From assembly GCA_902475475.1 (NCBI GenBank), contig CABRZY010000089.1:1-7065 (forward strand): a stretch of DNA of 7,065 nucleotides. Reading direction: 5' to 3'. Positions 4,628 to 7,065 of this stretch are shown in pieces. Positions within the stretch are counted from its first letter, which is position 1. Each line of letters starts with the position of its first letter. The notes below the pieces were generated by a model. The model was not told the DNA's origin. It did no database searches and worked only from the letters and a program-made list of their open reading frames with translations. A program made the position numbers and the translations under genes. The DNA comes from an uncultured Collinsella sp. (GTDB lineage Bacteria; Actinomycetota; Coriobacteriia; Coriobacteriales; Coriobacteriaceae).

Positions 4628-6998
4628 CGACAACGCGCTGGTGGTGGCGCTCGATACCTCGACCGACATGCTTGCCTGTGCGGCAAGCTGGATTGATTGG
4701 CAGACGGGCGAGACGAAGCTCGTGAGTGGCGACCACATGTGTCGCCGTCACGCCAACGTTGAGCTCGTGAATACCGTTGATGGCGTGCTGGCTCAGGCCG
4801 GTTTGGATCGCAGCGATGTTGGTTGCTACGTGGTCGGTCGCGGCCCGGGGTCGTTTACGGGTGTGCGCATCGGCATCTCCACTGCCAAGGGCCTCGCGCG
4901 TGGTGCCAATGTTCCGCTGCTGGGCGTGTCGACGCTCGACGCTTGCGCTTGGACGGCGTGGAAGGCTGGCGTGCGCGGCAAGCTTGGTATCTTGGCCGAT
5001 GCTATGCGCGGTGAGGTATATCCGGCGCTGTATATGCTGGTCGATGAGGGTCCCGAGCGTCAATTTGAGCGCGAACACGTGGTCAAGGCCGCCGTGGCGC
5101 TCGATGAGTGGCGCCAAGCGGCGGACTGGGACCAGGTTCAGCTGACCGGTGACGGTCTCGTGCGCTATGGCAAGCTGCTGGGTGGGGACGAGACCGCTCG
5201 CTGCGTGGAGCGCGACCTGTGGTGGCCTTCGGGCGAGGGCTTGCTGCTCGCGCACGCTGCGGGTGACGGCGATCCGGCTCGCGTCCTGCCGATTTACACG
5301 CGCCTTTCGGATGCCGAGGAAAACGAGCGCAAGCGTCTTGGTCTTGCCGAGAGTGCGCAGAGCGAAATTACGGGCGTTGCCGATGAGCTCGCCGGTCGTC
5401 ATCTGCAGTTCCGTCCCATGGGCGCGGCGGATGCCGAGGGCGCGAGCGCGCTAGAGGCTGCCTGCTTTGAAGGTGCCGGACACGAGGCGTGGACGCCGGG
5501 CATGTTCCTGTCCGAACTGGGCGAGGACGTCGCTGCGCCGCGTAGTTGGTGGGTGGCACACGACGACGGCAAGCTGCTGGGCCTTGCCGGCGGTATGGTC
5601 GTGGACGGTGATGTGCAGATTCTGGATGTCGCCGTCGACCCGGCACATCGCCGTGAGGGCATTGCCCGCAAGCTGCTGTCGCATGTGAGCTATGATGCCC
5701 AGATGCTCGGCTGCACCACGGCTTCGCTCGAGGTCGAGGACGGCAACGAGGGAGCGATCGCGCTTTATAACGCTCTGGGCTTTACCGAGGCAGGACGGCG
5801 CCGCGGCTACTATGGTGCCGGCAAGGATGCCATCGTCATGACGGCTCCGCTGCCCCTCGTGCTTCCGGTCGACAATGCTTCGCCCGAGCCGACGGCGGCA
5901 GAGCAGCGCGTATGGCCGCTGCCTGCGCCCGGGCGCTCCGAGGGGGAGCGTGCCGAAATTGAACGCCGCCGCCTAGTGCTCGCTATCGAGAGCTCCTGCG
6001 ACGAGACGGCCGTGGCGATTATCGATGCGGATGGCAATATGCTGGCCAACCAGGTGTCGACACAGATTGATTTCCATGCTCGTTTTGGCGGCGTGGTGCC
6101 CGAGATCGCTTCGCGCAAGCACGTTGAGGTGATTGTGAGTGTCGTGGATGCGGCGCTCGAGGATGCCGCAGCATCGCTGGGCCTTACGGGCGGAGCCATT
6201 GCACCAAGTGAGCTTGCCGCCGTGGGCGTGACGCAGGGTCCGGGCCTGGTGGGCGCGCTCGTGATTGGCGTCGCCTTCGCCAAGGGCTTTGCCTACGCTG
6301 CCGGCAAGCCGCTCGTGTGCGTCAACCATCTTGAGGGTCATCTGTTTGCCAACTTGCTGGCACAGCCCGACCTCAAACCGCCGTTTATCTTCACGCTTGT
6401 CTCGGGTGGGCACACCATGCTCGTGCACGTGAAGGCGTGGGGCGACTACGAGGTGCTCGGTGAGACGCTCGACGACGCTGTGGGCGAGGCCTTCGACAAG
6501 GTAGCCAAGGCGTTGGGTCTGGGCTATCCCGGTGGCCCCATCATTTCCAAGCTGGCCGAGACGGGCAACCCCAAGGCGATCGATTTCCCCCGTGCGCTTA
6601 ACAGCAGAGGAGACTATCGCTTCTCGCTTTCGGGCCTTAAAACCGCTGTGACGCTCTACATTGAACAGGAGACCAAGGCCGGTCGCACGATTCACCTGCC
6701 CGATCTGGCAGCTTCGTTTGAGGCAGCTGTCTTTGACGTGCAGTACAAGAAGGCCAAAAACGCATTGCACGCTACCGGATGTAAGGAATACTGCATCGGC
6801 GGCGGCGTCTCGGCCAACCCGCATCTGCGCGAGATGATGATCAAGAAGCTTGGGCGTCAGGGGATTCGCGTAACGGTGCCGCCCTTGTCTGCCTGCACCG
6901 ATAACGCCGCCATGATCGCGGAGGTCGCCCGCCGTAAATTCGACCGAGGCGAAATCTCGCCGTTCGACGTCGACGCCGATCCAAACATGACGCTGTAG
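4614..6998 (+). CDS. tsaD: TsaB-RimI-TsaD three-domain fusion (t6A synthesis and ribosomal protein S18 acetylation)
   Basis: One open frame of 794 residues joins three normally separate proteins. TsaB (about 8-245, nt 4635-5348) is the non-catalytic partner, with ALDTST (12-17), GRGPGSFTGVRIG (75-87), DAMRGEVY (129-136) and PIYTR (226-230). RimI (about 262-412, nt 5397-5849) is a GNAT acetyltransferase. It shows the acetyl-CoA loop RREGIA (346-351), Glu373 and Tyr385 matching the E. coli base/acid pair Glu103/Tyr115, and RGYYGAGKDAIVM (397-409). A Pro-rich then charged linker (413-452) leads to TsaD (453-794, nt 5970-6995). TsaD has ESSCDET (459-465), the metal-binding NHLEGH (571-576, His572 and His576), SGGHTML (597-603), FSLSGLKTAV (670-679), GGGVSANPHLRE (729-740) and CTDNAAMIA (761-769, Asp763). 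All three parts look intact. I prefer ATG 4614, with AAGG at 4601-4604, over an in-frame TTG at 4596. TsaD transfers threonylcarbamoyl to A37, and RimI acetylates the S18 N-terminus. Confidence 0.97.
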   Translation: MSLHNDNALVVALDTSTDMLACAASWIDWQTGETKLVSGDHMCRRHANVELVNTVDGVLAQAGLDRSDVGCYVVGRGPGSFTGVRIGISTAKGLARGANVPLLGVSTLDACAWTAWKAGVRGKLGILADAMRGEVYPALYMLVDEGPERQFEREHVVKAAVALDEWRQAADWDQVQLTGDGLVRYGKLLGGDETARCVERDLWWPSGEGLLLAHAAGDGDPARVLPIYTRLSDAEENERKRLGLAESAQSEITGVADELAGRHLQFRPMGAADAEGASALEAACFEGAGHEAWTPGMFLSELGEDVAAPRSWWVAHDDGKLLGLAGGMVVDGDVQILDVAVDPAHRREGIARKLLSHVSYDAQMLGCTTASLEVEDGNEGAIALYNALGFTEAGRRRGYYGAGKDAIVMTAPLPLVLPVDNASPEPTAAEQRVWPLPAPGRSEGERAEIERRRLVLAIESSCDETAVAIIDADGNMLANQVSTQIDFHARFGGVVPEIASRKHVEVIVSVVDAALEDAAASLGLTGGAIAPSELAAVGVTQGPGLVGALVIGVAFAKGFAYAAGKPLVCVNHLEGHLFANLLAQPDLKPPFIFTLVSGGHTMLVHVKAWGDYEVLGETLDDAVGEAFDKVAKALGLGYPGGPIISKLAETGNPKAIDFPRALNSRGDYRFSLSGLKTAVTLYIEQETKAGRTIHLPDLAASFEAAVFDVQYKKAKNALHATGCKEYCIGGGVSANPHLREMMIKKLGRQGIRVTVPPLSACTDNAAMIAEVARRKFDRGEISPFDVDADPNMTL

Positions 6999-7009
6999 CT
7001 GGTACGGCG

Positions 7010-7031
7010 CGGCCCCCGGACGGAGGGGCCG
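7010..7031 (+). terminator. GC-rich hairpin after the operon, possible weak terminator
   Basis: CGGCCCC (7010-7016) pairs perfectly with GGGGCCG (7025-7031) around an eight-base loop, starting 11 bases after the TAG of the fusion gene. The following bases (GATATAAGG and then three T residues) are not a proper U-tract, so this may be a poor terminator, a 3'-end stabilising stem, or a structure ahead of another gene. The rest of 6999-7065 shows no gene I can identify. Confidence 0.4.
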
Positions 7032-7065
7032 GATATAAGGTTTCCTGCTCTACAGTCCTGCGCAA

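Noticed and set aside
4512..5402. Antisense open frame of 296 codons opposite the tsaE end and the TsaB domain
   Set aside because: It is the longest shadow but has no motif, and the + strand across it codes for conserved TsaE and TsaB residues.
5976..5978. GTG at the beginning of the TsaD domain as an independent tsaD start
   Set aside because: The only Shine-Dalgarno-like run (5941-5948) is about 27 bases away, and the frame is continuous through RimI, so a separate tsaD start is not supported.
5973..6824. Antisense open frame of 283 codons opposite the TsaD domain
   Set aside because: The + strand carries the TsaD metal-binding and nucleotide motifs here; the reverse frame is explained by codon bias.
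1..7065. Search for a mobile element, defence system, CRISPR array or riboswitch
   Set aside because: Nearly every base belongs to six housekeeping genes with short gaps; I saw no transposase, integrase, spaced direct repeats or recognisable riboswitch core.

Overview
The window holds one tightly packed, single-direction (+ strand) housekeeping operon of six genes. It is preceded by a strong intrinsic terminator from an upstream gene and followed by about 67 bases of non-coding sequence. The codon use (high-GC, but not extreme), the purine-rich AGGAG-type ribosome binding sites, the gene content and especially a TsaB-RimI-TsaD fusion suggest an actinobacterium of the class Coriobacteriia. Collinsella or a close relative is my best guess. 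That placement comes from recall of gene organisation, not from a search.

Layout: 1-39, a leader that probably contains the tail of an upstream gene; 40-70, intrinsic terminator; 71-174, promoter region with a -35/-10 pair and a perfect 10-bp palindrome between them; 175-714, acpS (holo-ACP synthase) with an unusual C-terminal extension; 715-2331, nnr (bifunctional NAD(P)H-hydrate epimerase/dehydratase); 2334-3479, alr (alanine racemase); 3488-4108, family 4 [4Fe-4S] uracil-DNA glycosylase; 4121-4627, tsaE (ATPase for t6A tRNA modification); 4614-6998, a 794-residue fusion of TsaB, RimI and TsaD; 6999-7065, a GC-rich hairpin and no recognisable gene. Intergenic gaps are 0, 2, 8 and 12 bases, and the last pair overlaps by 14 bases, so one transcript with translational coupling is likely.

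The genes group into cofactor and carrier chemistry (acpS, nnr), cell wall precursor supply (alr), DNA repair (udg) and tRNA/ribosome modification (tsaE and the fusion). The t6A enzymes TsaB, TsaD and TsaE all come from this operon; TsaC/TsaC2, which makes the threonylcarbamoyl-adenylate, is not in the window. The order alr-tsaE-tsaB-rimI-tsaD matches the separate genes of other actinobacteria as I recall them, so the fusion looks like joining of neighbouring genes in place.

The most interesting points are the three-domain fusion with all key residues of its parts retained, an alanine racemase that lacks the usual carbamylated active-site lysine, an AcpS with a roughly 54-residue tail containing an internal start with its own Shine-Dalgarno sequence, and a palindrome inside the operon promoter. 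I found no mobile element, CRISPR array, tRNA or rRNA.
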